DNA of 64,000 nt, from NCBI GenBank assembly GCA_026874595.1, contig CM049314.1, forward strand, positions 1,201,318-1,265,317, read 5' to 3'. Position 1 is the first letter of the stretch. Each line of letters begins with the position of its first letter. Positions 25,658-37,559 of this stretch are shown here, one piece after another. The notes beneath the pieces were generated by a model. It had not been told where the DNA came from, searched no databases, and saw nothing but the letters and a program-made list of their open reading frames with translations. This stretch comes from Sipunculus nudus (Eukaryota > Annelida > Sipuncula > Golfingiida > Sipunculidae). The translations under genes and the position numbers were made by a program.

Positions 25658-26541
25658 ATCACTCTCCTGGCCACAATTTTGCCACAATCACCTTGAAACT
25701 TACAGGGATAATGGAAAACAAAATTTCTAGGTGCCCTATTGTTTTTGGTTAATATAGGTCAACGATTAAGGTCAAGGTCATCGAAAAACCTCGAAATTTT
25801 ATTTTCCTCATAACTTAGTCAAAAATGGTCGTATCAACCTCATTCTAAGATCATTTTGTTCGTCTTTCCTTTCCCCATATCATGGTATGATCAAGTTTTG
25901 TTGACTTTGTGTCACCTTGTCAGTATGTCTGTCTGTTCCTCTGTTGTTGTCAATTTTGACAACGGCCTTGATGTTCTGTCTGACATTTAGTACAGTACAG
26001 GCAACAATTTTGCAGCAATCACCTTGAAACTCTCACAGATGATGGAGAATTAAATTTATAGGTGCCCTATTGTTTTTGGTCAAAATAGGACAAAGGTCAA
26101 GGTCAAGGTCATCAAAACTTCTCAAAACGGTTTTTTCTTCATATCTTTGTGACTATTAGTCGTATCTACTTCAACGATAGCTCATTTTATTTGTCATTCT
26201 AAGGCCTGTCATCTGGTGTTAGCTGATTCAAATTTGCCGTAACCATGGTTAAAAATTTTGGGGGAAAATCATGATATTCGAAAATAAGGGGTCTTATTTT
26301 TCTAACTTTGTCAATTTTAAAGCTAGAATGATCTAGTTTTTTGCATCAAGTAGCATTCAACTAGTACTACAAGATTTTATTACAAGTCTTGCAGTATCTC
26401 GTAAAATATCTCGTGAATAGAGATATTTCGAGATTTCATTCATCTTGCGCCAAAGGCCACATTATTGCAGGAATCTTTTTGAAACTGACATATTATAAGT
26501 CCTACACTAGTATCTCGAAATTATTTTTTCATTTTTTGAAT

Positions 26542-28270
26542 AAGGCCCCTAGGGGGCGCTGGATGCGAACCTCCCGAACATATCATATTTTGGCCATATC
26601 TCCAAAAGTATAAGCCTCAATTACATAAACTATAGCTTATTTTCTCCTCTGGGTCTTCTCCATAACCTAGTGTAGTCATCTGGTCACACTTTTGTGACAC
26701 TTTGTCAGTGTGTCTGTCTGTTTGTCAGTTGTCCTCAAATTCGCCTGCTTGCTCTTGCGTCTCACATATAGCATTCTACAGGCCACAGTTTTAAAAGAAT
26801 CCTTTTGAAACTATAACATCTTAAGTCTTACACTAATATCTCGAGACCAATTTTTCATTTTCCGGATATGGCCGCTAGGGGGCGCTGAACTCGAACCTCT
26901 CCCAACATATCATGCTTTGGCAATATCTCCAAAACTATAAACCTCAGTAACATAAACTGTAGCTTTTTTCTTCCTTTGGGTCTTCTCCATAACCTGGAGT
27001 AGTCATCTGGACTCAATCTTGAATCACTTCGTCAGTGTTTTCGTCTGTTTGTCAGTTGTCCTCAAATTCGCCTGCTTGTTGGTTCTTGCGTCTCACATAT
27101 AGCATTCTATAGGCCACAGTTTTGACGGAATCCTGAAACTATTACATCTTATGTCTTACACTAATTTCTAAAAATAAATTTTTCATTTTCCTGATATGGC
27201 CACTAGTGGGCGCTGCACACGACCCTCACACACATACCATTGTATTAGCCATATCTCTACACCCAAAGCCTCAGTTACATAAGCTATAGCTTATTTTCTT
27301 CCTTTGAGTCTTCTCCATAACCTGATTAAGGCATATGGTTTCAATCTTCTGTCACTTTGTCAGTGTGTCCATCTGTTTGTCCGTTATCCTCAAAGTCGCC
27401 TGCTTGCTGGTTCTTACGCCTTACATATAGCATTCTACAGGCCACAGCTTTGACGGAATCCTTTTGAAACTGGGACATCTCATGTCATATACTAATAATA
27501 CGAAACGCATTTGTCGTCTTCGGAATATGTCTGCTAGAGGGCGCTACAGTCGAGCCTCCCAAGTATATTATTAATTCGCCATACCTCCAAAACTATAAAT
27601 CTAAATTACATAAATTATAACTCATTTTCTTCCTTTGAATCTTCTCAATCACCAGGTTATGTCATCTGGTGTCAATCTTGTCTCACAAAGTCAGTATGTC
27701 TGTCTGTTCGTCTTTTATTGTCAGCTTTGCCTGCTTGCCTGTTCTTTTGTCTAATATGACATTCTACGGGCCACATATTCTCAGCAATGTCCCTGAGAGT
27801 CATCCCATTAATAGAAAACCGACAATATGTTCTGTCTGTCCGTCTGTGTTTCACTTCCGATTTCCGGCAAGCGTTCGATTTATGGTCGTCTAGTTTGTTT
27901 GTTTGTTTGTCACGACTCTCCAGTCCACACTTTTGCATCAATCAACTTGAAACTTACAGGCTTGATTGACAAACCGATTTCTAGGTGCCCTATTGTTTTT
28001 GGTCAACATTGCTCCGAGGTCAAGGGTCAAGGTCACGACAGGTATGGTTAACGGTTTTTGCACTATAACTTCGCCATAAATAGGCTTATCCACTTCTGCA
28101 ATAGCTCATTTTTTTCGTCATCACCTGGCCTTTCTTTTGACATGTAGCTTACTTAAATTTGCCGTTACCATGGTTACATTTTTTGGGCAAAAATCATGGA
28201 AATTGGAAATAACACGACCATTTTTTGTAACTTTGTCAGTTTTTGAGCTACAGACGTCTGGTTTTGGTCA
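26542..28270. repeat. Diverged 330-bp monomers and a terminal linker
   Basis: Monomer boxes lie near 26545, 26869, 27197 and 27533. The TCCGGCAAGCG border motif is near 27863, followed by a linker with AGGTCAAGGGTCAAGGTCA near 28015 and an ACCATGGT palindrome near 28167. It resembles 1940-3400 but with more substitutions. No gene was recognised. Confidence 0.75.
26869..26889 (+). promoter_or_regulatory. CTCF-like motif
   Basis: TGGCCGCTAGGGGGCGCTG, directly after TTTTCCGGATA, in a diverged monomer. The box is conserved although neighbouring bases have drifted. Confidence 0.5.
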
Positions 28271-29850
28271 TTATGTACCTTATAGGCAGCTTGACATGAT
28301 AAAACTGAAAGTCTCGCCAAATCTCGCACCATTTCTCGTCAAACGAGAGTCTTCGAGATTTCATTAAATATGACCTACAGGTTGCATTTTTTTAACAATG
28401 GCTTTGAAATTGATATATTTTGTGTTATTTATAAATATCTCGAAATCAGTTTTTCATTTTTTGGAAATAGCCACCAGGGGGCGTGGTACCTGAAACACTG
28501 TAACATATCATTTTTCTGCAATATCTAAAATAATTTTAAACATGGCACAATTTTTATCGTTGTATCTTAAACTAGGAACATTGGCTTATTCCTCTGCACA
28601 TGTAGCTTTGTGCTGCCGTTACCATGGTTACCAAATTTGTGGGTTAAACTTGACGATCTGAAAATATGCAGTTTTTGGCTTCTATCTCGGTTAATATTTA
28701 TGTTTCAAGGGTCTAGTTTTTTGCATAAGGCTGCTTCCCCTTGGTTCTATGTCATTCAATTGCAAGTCTCGTCAAATTTCGCTCGGTTTATCGTCAAACG
28801 AGAAAAAACGAGATTTCACAGAAATGCTTATAACTCGGCGACTTTTACAGCTATACAGGTCTAGTTTTCGGCATTTCATAACATATGACTAGCTTGACAC
28901 GCCAGAAAAGAAAACAGGCCAAATCTCGCACCATATCTCGTCAAGCGAGAAAAAACCGAGATATCATGGAAATGCTTATAACTAGGCGACTTTAACAGCT
29001 ACTCAGGTCTAGTTTTTGGCATTTGGTAACATTTGGCAAACTTGACATAGTAAAACTGCGATACTTGGCGAAATCTCGCACTATATCTGGTCAAATGTGG
29101 AAAAACGAGATTTCACAGAAATGCATATAAGTCGGCGACTTTCACGGCTAGACAGGTCTAGTTTTTGGCATTCATTAACATTTGGACGGCTTGACATGAC
29201 AAACCTGCAAGACTGGCCAAATCTCGCACCATAACGATAAAAAAGGAGATTTCACAGAAATGCTAATAACTCGGCGACTTTTACAGCTAGACAGATGTAG
29301 TTTTCGCCATTTCATAACATTTAGAGAGTTTGATATGACAAATCTACAAGACTGGCCAAATCCTGCACCATATCTCGTCAAACGAGAAAAAACGAGAGTA
29401 CACGGAAATGCTTATAACTCGGCGACTTTTACAGCTAGACGGATCTAGTTTTCGCCATTTCGTAACGTTTGGCCGTCTTGACATAATAAAACAGCTCGTC
29501 TTGCCAAATCTCCTACTATATCTCGTCAAGCGAGAAAAAAACATGATTTCACGTAAATGCTGATAACACGGCGACTTTTGCAGCTAGACAGGTCTAGTTT
29601 CCGGCATTTTGTAATATTTGACAAACCTGACATGACAAAACTGGAAATCTCGCCAAAGCTCGCACCATTTCCCGTCAAACGAGAAAACACGAGATTTCAT
29701 GCAAATGCTCATAACTCAGCGGCTTTTATAGCTCGACAGGTCTAGTTTTCGGCATTTCATATCCTTTGGCCAGCTTGACATGACAAACCTGAAAAGGTCT
29801 CACTGCTTCTTGTCAAACGAGATTAACGGGATTTCATGAAAAAATTTTGA
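28271..29850. repeat. ~148-bp tandem array (about 10 diverged units)
   Basis: The CTTATAACTCGGCGAC box and variants recur near 28827, 28975, 29124, 29263, 29411, 29560 and 29708, giving steps of about 139-149 bp. Each unit has a CAGGTCTAGTTTTCGGCATTT segment and a TCTCGTCAAACGAGA hairpin (or relic). Both features also occur in the end of the linker module, so the array looks like an amplified part of that module. Short open frames are chance products. Confidence 0.8.
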
Positions 29851-30036
29851 ACTTGGTCCCTTTTACACTAGAAAGATATGCAGCTGTTAAAGGTCAGCAT
29901 GCATAAATAAACATATTATCCGTTTCTGCTGCCCCCACAATGTTGCTCATTCATATGACTGTTTCTACATGCACTCTCTGTCTATCTGTCTGTATCATTT
30001 CCATTTCCGGCAAGCGCGTGACCTCTGGTCATCTTG
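29851..30036. repeat. Module remnant leading into the minisatellite
   Basis: A short remnant ending in TTTCCGGCAAGCGCG followed by TGACCTCTGGTCATC. This is the same border motif found at 1050 and 3048, and the 43-bp repeat begins directly after it. Confidence 0.6.
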
Positions 30037-30790
30037 TTTGTGGATTGGTTATCTGCTTTATCGTTATCCGCTCTTTTTATTTGTGGATTGGTTATCTGCT
30101 TTATCGTTATCCGCTCTGTTTATTTGTGGATTGGTTATCTGCTTAATCGTTATCCGCTCTGTTTATTTGTGGATTGGTTATCTGCTTTATCGTTATCCGC
30201 TCTGTTTATTTGTGGATTGGATATCTGCTTTATCGTTATCCGCTCTGTTTATTTGTGGATTGGTTATCTGCTTTATCGTTATCCTCTCTGTTTATTTGTG
30301 GATTGGTTATCTGCTTTATCGTTATCCGCTCTGTTTATTTGTGGATTGGTTATCTGCTTTATCGTTATCCGCTCTGTTTATATGTGGATTGGTTATCTGC
30401 TTTATCGTTATCCGCTCTGTTTATTTGTGGATTGGTTATCTGCTTTATCGTTATCCGCTCTGTTTATTTGTGGATTGGTTATCTGCTTTATCGTTATCCG
30501 CTCTGTTTATTTGTGGATTGGTTATCTGCTTTATCGTTATCCGCTCTGTTTATTTGTGGATTGGTTATCTGCTTTATCGTTATCCGCTCTGTTTATTTGT
30601 GGATTGGTTATCTGCTTTATCGTTATCCGCTCTGTTTATTTGTGGATTGGTTATCTGCTTTATCGTTATCCGCTCTGTTTATTTGTGGATTGGTTATCTG
30701 CTTTATCGTTATCCGCTCTGTTTATTTGTGGACACGGATCACAAGAAGATCCGATCATCTGTTAAACTGACAGGCTGGTTGTTCACTTGA
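29969..30790 (+). other. 273-codon open frame across the minisatellite (probably not a gene)
   Basis: An ATG-started frame runs through all copies and ends just beyond. It would give a 43-residue hydrophobic repeat (motifs such as LWIGYLLYRYPL and SALFICGLVICF). Two overlapping frames of 243 and 198 codons encode the same 43-residue cycle out of phase. The tandem repeat explains all three, and nothing else suggests a gene. A membrane-protein reading is possible but not supported. Confidence 0.15.
30037..30732. repeat. 43-bp minisatellite, about 16 copies
   Basis: The unit starts TTTGTGGATTGGTTATCTGC and continues through TTTATCGTTATCCGCTCTG. Copies are almost identical (single changes near 30074, 30145, 30220, 30292 and 30382). 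Because 43 leaves remainder 1 on division by 3 and the unit has no stop in any forward frame, all three forward frames stay open throughout. Confidence 0.95.
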
Positions 30791-30979
30791 CATGGTGTTT
30801 TATTGATCATCATTGTTATTGTGGTATACATGTACATGTAATAGCTGCTGGATGCTGGGCGGCAATAAACACGCAAAATGTCGACTGGCAGAACTACGTT
30901 GTCCCAGAGCAGGTACACATACGTCATGTCAAAGTTCAGCACCATGTCTCCTAACATGAAATAACGGGACAGCAGCACT

Positions 30980-30980
<1 letters not shown>

Positions 30981-31035
<55 letters not shown>
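30981..31035. repeat. (CT)n microsatellite, 55 bp
   Basis: Uninterrupted CT dinucleotides. On the minus strand they yield a spurious Arg-Glu run in an open frame. Confidence 0.97.
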
Positions 31036-31039
<4 letters not shown>

Positions 31040-31255
31040 AACACTAATTGTGCATTGCTGTTTTAAAAATGGCTTGTCAGCCCCAGAAGTGACGGTTACA
31101 CCCTGTACTATCTTGAAAAGAAAAACTTTTACTTTATGCCGTAAACATGCAATGAAGGTGTGTTCCTCCATGACTGAACATACAAGTCATACACGTTACC
31201 TTGCTCAATTCACTCAGTTACAGGGCAGCGCGATATTATCAATATATCAATATGT

Positions 31256-31288
31256 CGCGATACCGTGATTCGCATATTGCGTATCGCG
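31256..31288. repeat. Inverted repeat CGCGATAC/GTATCGCG
   Basis: The 8-bp arms at 31256-31263 and 31281-31288 enclose a 17-nt loop, inside a stretch of ATATTG/CAATAT words. It may be the remnant of a small inverted-repeat element, but no target duplication was found. Confidence 0.5.
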
Positions 31289-31514
31289 GTACAGTTTTCA
31301 AATATCTATGTTTCTCGATATTTGGTTAAACGTGCGTAAACTGATTGTTTTGGGAGAAATATTACGTTTCTGTTACAAATTTAGACATCTTAATTACAGG
31401 CAGAAAATGACCTGTCCTCAGTCGTTTATTAGGAAAGTATATATGGTTGTTTACTCTAGAGGTGCTGAACATGGTAATAATAATTAGACATTCATTAATA
31501 TTCTCTTTTCACCG

Positions 31515-31567
<53 letters not shown>
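31515..31567. repeat. Compound (CA)n(TA)n microsatellite
   Basis: About 10 CA units followed by about 16 TA units. Confidence 0.95.
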
Positions 31568-31568
<1 letters not shown>

Positions 31569-32438
31569 TGCATTAAGATTAAGTGTCAGGTACCGGCTCC
31601 TGGACTGCTCTCTGCTAAACAAAGTCTAGAATTCTCTAATTGACAAGTTTTTATACTCGTAAGACCTAAAAACATATATCAAGTAAGTATTTTACTATGT
31701 ACATTAGAAAATAATCTAATACTTATAAAAGGAAGTTGGTTCCCTTTTGTCCTCAATGTTCTCTGAAACCGCATTGCGTATGTCAGGGTATTCTCCCGCA
31801 GGGACCTTGCCGATATGAGAATAAATAATGTTTAATGTACACATCATTTTAAGAGATTTTTTAGTAGTTTTTGAATTGCATGGAGGTTACCCTCCGAAAA
31901 CAGCCGAACTCAGTGCCTTCTGCGTGGTCGCTTGGTGATCTCACCACAGGATTAAGGTCTGTTGTGCTGTCAATGACGTATTTAAGCATGTTTGAAATGA
32001 CATTCGATGCAGTCACTGACCGACTTGCATGTAAAACCATGTGACTCGAGATCCCATGCCACTCATTTCTTATGGCAGCATGCAATAATGGGTTAATCCT
32101 TCAATTCATCCAGGTAATCCTTTTGCATATTCTTGAAATTACCACAAAAGTGGAAAAAGTTGTACCAATCGAGCCTCTGTATACTTTGTATGCAGACTTC
32201 GAAACAATGAATACTCCCATAATCATATTCATCGAGCAATGGTCCAAATAATACAAGTAAGAGTAACACACATATTTGACACAAATAAACTACCCACAGA
32301 AGCACGTGTATAATTTTCTGTTTACATTTACAATACCGCGTCACGGATATAAACCGCAAAATAAATCGACAGGTTGATTATTATGTAAAATATGTTTCAC
32401 AGACAAATATCTTCTGTTGGTTGCGGCGGCAGAAGAAT

Positions 32439-32454
32439 GGGGGGGGGGGGGGGG
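32439..32454. repeat. 16-bp G homopolymer
   Basis: Sixteen consecutive G residues, followed by TCCGGA. Length may be affected by sequencing error. Confidence 0.9.
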
Positions 32455-35400
32455 TCCGGACTCCTTTGTGCCGCTCCTGCGACTAACCAGGTATGCATAT
32501 CCCTAATTTTTTTTTCTTTAGGAACAACCTCCTTACCTTATATCATACATTTAATTAATCTTTCATCACTTCCTAACATCTATTTATCCATTTTATGTCT
32601 AATATTAATAATAATATATGTAACCAGTCAAAGACCTTTTAAAATCTGAAAGCCCCCGTGTCCGATTCCGGTTATGTAAACATGTCATACCATGACGAGG
32701 GTTGCGAATGTTTGTGTCATCGTTTTGCATAAATTGCATATACAACACACAAAGGATGGATTACCTGATAAACCCATGCTACTGGTGTGACATTGTGGTA
32801 CAAGACACAAAGGCTCGATTAGGGGAAACTGGGCCATTATCCGGTGTAACAATGTAATACAACACATGAAGGCTGGATTACCGAATGACCCCTGCTACTG
32901 GTGTAACAATGTAGTACAACAAAGTAGGGCTGGATTACCGAATGACCCCATGCTACTGGTGTAACGATGTAGTACAACACACGAAGGCTGGATTACCGAA
33001 TGACCCCATGCTACTGGGGTAACAATGTAGTACAACACACGAAGGCTGGATTACCGAATGACCCCTGCTACTGGTGTAACAATGTAGTACAACAAAGTAG
33101 GGCTGGATTACCGAATGACCCCATGCTACTTGTGTAACAATGTAGTACAACACATGAAGGCTGGATTACCGAATGACCCTATGCTACTGGGGTAACGATG
33201 TAGTACAACACATGAAGGCTGGATTACCGAATGACCCTATGCTACTTGTGTAACAGTGTAGTACAACAAAGTAGGGCTGGATTACCGAATGACCCCATGC
33301 TACTTGTGTAACAATGTAGTACAACACATGAAGGCTGGATTACCGAATGACCCTATGCTACTGGGGTAACGATGTAGTACAACACATGAAGGCTGGATTA
33401 CCGAATGAACCCATGCTACTTGTGTAACAGTGTAGTACAACAAAGTAGGGCTGGATTACCGAATGACCCCATGCTACTTGTGTAACAATGTAGTACAACA
33501 CATGAAGGCTGGATTACCGAATGAACACATGCTACTTGTGTAACAGTGTAGTACAACAAAGTAGGGCTGGATTAAAGAATGACCCCATGCTACTTGTGTA
33601 ACAATGTAGTACAACACATGAAGGCTGGATTACCGAATGACCCTATGCTACTGGGGTAACGATGTAGTACAACACATGAAGGCTGGATTACTGAATGACC
33701 CCATGCTACTTGTGTAACAGTGTAGTACAACAAAGTAGGGCTGGATTACCGAATGACCCCATGCTACTTGTGTAACAATGTAGTACAACACACGAAGGCT
33801 GGATTACCGAATGACCCCAAGCTACTGGGGTAACGATGTAGTACAACACATGAAGGCTGGATTACCGAATGACCCCATGCTACTTGTGTAACAATGTAGT
33901 ACAACACACGAAGGCTGGATTACCGAATGATCCCATGATACTTGTGTAACAATGTAGTACAACACACGAAGGCTGGATTACCGAATGACCCAGTGCTACT
34001 TGTATAACAATGTAGTACAGCTCAAGAAGGCTGGATTACCGAATGAACTAATGCTACTTGTGTAACAGTGTAGTACAACAAGGTAGGGCTGGATTACCGA
34101 ATGACCCCATGCTACTTGTGTAACAATGTAGTACAACACATGAAGGCTGGATTACCGAATGACCCTATGCTACTGGGGTAACGATGTAGTACAACACATG
34201 AAGGCTGGATTACCGAATGACCCCATGCTACTTGTGTAACAATGTAGTACAACACATGAAGGCTGGATTTCCGAATGACCCTATGCTACTGGGGTAACGA
34301 TGTAGTACAACACATGAAGGCTGGATTACCGAATGACCCTATGCTACTTGTGTAACAGTGTAGTACAACAAAGTAGGGCTGGATTACCGAATGACCCCAT
34401 GCTACTTGTGTAATAATGTAGTTCAACATATGAAGGCTGGATTACCGAATGACCCTATGCTACTGGGGTAACGATGTAGTACAACACATGAAGGCTGGAT
34501 TACCGAATGACCCCATGCTACTTGTGTAACAATGTAGTACAACACATCAAGGCTGGATTACCGAATGACCCTATGCTACTGGGGTAACGATGTAGTACAA
34601 CACATGAAGGCTGGATTACCGAATGACCCTATGCTTCTGGGGTAACGATGTAGTTCAACACACGAAGGCTGGATTACCGAATGACCCCATGATACTTGTG
34701 TAACAATGTAGTACAACACACGAAGGCTGGATTACCGAATGACCCAGTGCTACTTGTATAACAATGTAGTACAGCTCAAGAAGGCTGGATTACCGAATGA
34801 ACTAATGCTACTTGTGTAACAGTGTAGTACAACAAAGTAGGGCTGGATTACTGAATGACCCCATGCTACTTGTGTAACAATGTAGTACAACAAAGTAGGG
34901 CTGGATTACCGAATGACCCCATGCTACTTGTGTAACAATGTAGTACAACAAACGAAGGCTGGATTACCGAATGACCCCATGCTACTTGTGTAACAATGTA
35001 GTACAACAAAGTAGGGCTGGATTACCGAATGACCCCATGCTACTTGTGTAACAATGTAGTACAACACACGAAGGCTGGATTACCGAATGACCCAGTGCTA
35101 CTTGTATAACAATGTAGTACAACACAGTAGGGCTGGATTACCGAAAGACCCCATGCTACTTGTGTAACAATGTAGTACAACACACGAAGGCTGGATTACT
35201 GAATGACACCATGCTACTTGTGTAACAAGGTAGTACAACACAGTAGGGCTGGATTACCGAATGACCCCATGCTACTTGTGTAACAATGTAGTACAACACA
35301 CGAAGGCTGGATTACCGAATGACCCAGTTCTACTTGTATAACAATGTAGTACAACACAGTAGGGCTGGATTACCGAATGACCCCATGGTACTTGTGTAAT

Positions 35401-37559
35401 AATGTAGTACAACACAGTAGGGCTGGATTACCGAATGACCCCATGCTACTTGTGTAACAATGTAGTACAACACACGAAGGCTGGATTACCGAATGACCCC
35501 ATGCTACTTGTGTAACAATGTAGTACAACACACGAAGGCTGGATTACCGAATGACCCAGTGCTACTTTTATAACAATGTAGTACAACACAGTAGGGCTGG
35601 ATTACCGAATGACCCCATGCTACTTGTGTAACAATGTAGTACAACACACGAAGGCTGGATTACCGAATGACCCCATGCTACTTGTATAACAATGTAGTAC
35701 AACAAAGTAGGGCTGGATTACCGAATGACACCATGCTACTGGTGTAACAATGTAGTACAACACACGAAGGCTGGATTACCGAATGACCCAGTGCTACTTG
35801 TATAACAATGTAGTACAGCTCAAGAAGGCTGGATTACCGAATGAACTAATGCTACTTGTGTAACAGTGTAGTACAACAAAGTAGGGCTGGATTACCGAAT
35901 GACCCCATGCTACTTGTGTAACAATGTAGTACAACACACGAAGGCTGGATTACCGAATGACCCAGTGCTACTTGTATAACAATGTAGTACAGCTCAAGAA
36001 GGCTGGATTACCGAATGAACTAATGCTACTTGTGTAACAGTGTAGTACAACAAAGTAGGGCTGGATTACCGAATGACCCCATGCTACTTGTGTAACAATG
36101 TAGTACAACACACGAAGGCTGGATTACCGAATGACCCAGTGCTACTTGTGTAACAATGTAGTACAACACATGAAGGCTGGATTACCGAATGAACTAAGGC
36201 TACTTGTGTAACAGTGTAGTACAACAAACGAAGGCTGGATTACCGAATGACCCCATGCTACTTGTGTAACAATGTAGTACAACACATGAAGGCTGGATTA
36301 CCGAATAAACCCATGCTACTGGGGTAACGATGTAGTACAACACATGAAGGCTGGATTACCGAATGACCCCATGCTAGTGGTGTAACAATGTAGTACAACA
36401 CATGAAGGCTGGATTACCGAATGAACCCATGCTACTGGGGTAACGATGTAGTACAACAAAGTAGGGCTGGATTACCGAATGACCCCATGGTACTGGTGTA
36501 ACAATGTAGTACAACACACGAAGGCTGGATTACCGAATGACCCAGTGCTACTTGTATAACAATGTAGTACAGCTCAAGAAGGCTAGATTACCGAATGAAC
36601 TAATGCTACTTGTGTAACAGTGTAGTACAACAAAGTAGGGCTGGATTACCGAATGACCCCATGCTACTTGTGTAACAATGTAGTACAACACACAAAGGCT
36701 GGATTACCGAATGACCCAGTGCTACTTGTATAACAATGTAGTACAACACATGAAGGCTGGATTACCGAATGAACTAATGCTACTTGTGTAACAGTGTAGT
36801 ACAACAAAGTAGGGCTGGATTACCGAATGACCCCATGCTACTTGTGTAACAATGTAGTACAACACACGAAGGCTGGATTACCGAATGACCCAGTGCTACT
36901 TGTATAACAATGTAGTACAGCTCAAGAAGGCTGGATTACCGAATGAACTAATGCTACTTGTGTAACAGTGTAGTACAACAAAGTAGGGCTGGATTACCGA
37001 ATGACCCCATGCTACTTGTGTAACAATGAAGTACAACACACGAAGGCTGGATTACCGAATGACCCAGTGCTACTTGTGTAACAATGTACTACAACACATG
37101 AAGGCTGAATTACCGAATGAACTAATGCTACTTGTGTAACAGTGTAGTACAACACACGAAGGCTGGATTACCGAATGACCCCATGCTACTTATGTAACAA
37201 TGTAGTACAACACATGACGGCTGGATTACCGAATAAACCCATGCTACTGGGGTAACGATGTAGTACAACACATGAAGGCTGGATTACCGAATGACCCCAT
37301 GCTACTGGTGTAACAATGTAGTACAACACATGAAGGCTGGATTACCGAATGAACCCATGCTACTGGGGTAACGATGTAGTACAACACATGAAGGCTGGAT
37401 TACCGAATGAACCCATGCTACTGGTGTAACAATGTAGTACAACAAAGTAAGGCTGGATTACCGAATGACCCCATGCTACTGGTGTAACAATGTAGTACAA
37501 CACACGAAGGCTATATTACCGAATGACCCCAAACTACTTGTGTAACAATGTAGTACAAC

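Larger units (their letters stand above)
18567..26541. repeat. Segmental duplication, right copy (~7.98 kb)
   Basis: Near-identical to 1-7980. All main landmarks recur: the border hairpins at 19617-19665 and 25524-25574, the AT-rich insert, and the TA tract. Similarity stops at about 26541, inside the G-rich monomer box (AATATGGCTGC in the left copy, AATAAGGCCCC here), so the breakpoint lies in repeated sequence. Confidence 0.9.
30733..32738. other. Low-copy spacer without recognised genes
   Basis: About 2 kb without tandem structure except the microsatellites listed separately. Minus-strand open frames at 32093-32359 (88 codons, one hydrophobic segment) and 31861-32085 (74 codons) have no domain that I recognise. 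No RNA gene or clear promoter was seen. Confidence 0.5.

Noticed and set aside
29969-30790. Hydrophobic 273-residue repeat protein as a membrane protein gene
   Set aside because: The 43-bp tandem repeat alone explains the open frame, and two other frames over the same DNA are open for the same reason. Kept only as an observation.
31861-32359. Two minus-strand open frames in the low-copy spacer as a two-exon gene
   Set aside because: They are adjacent but in different frames. No convincing splice sites or family resemblance were found. Mentioned in the spacer entry only.
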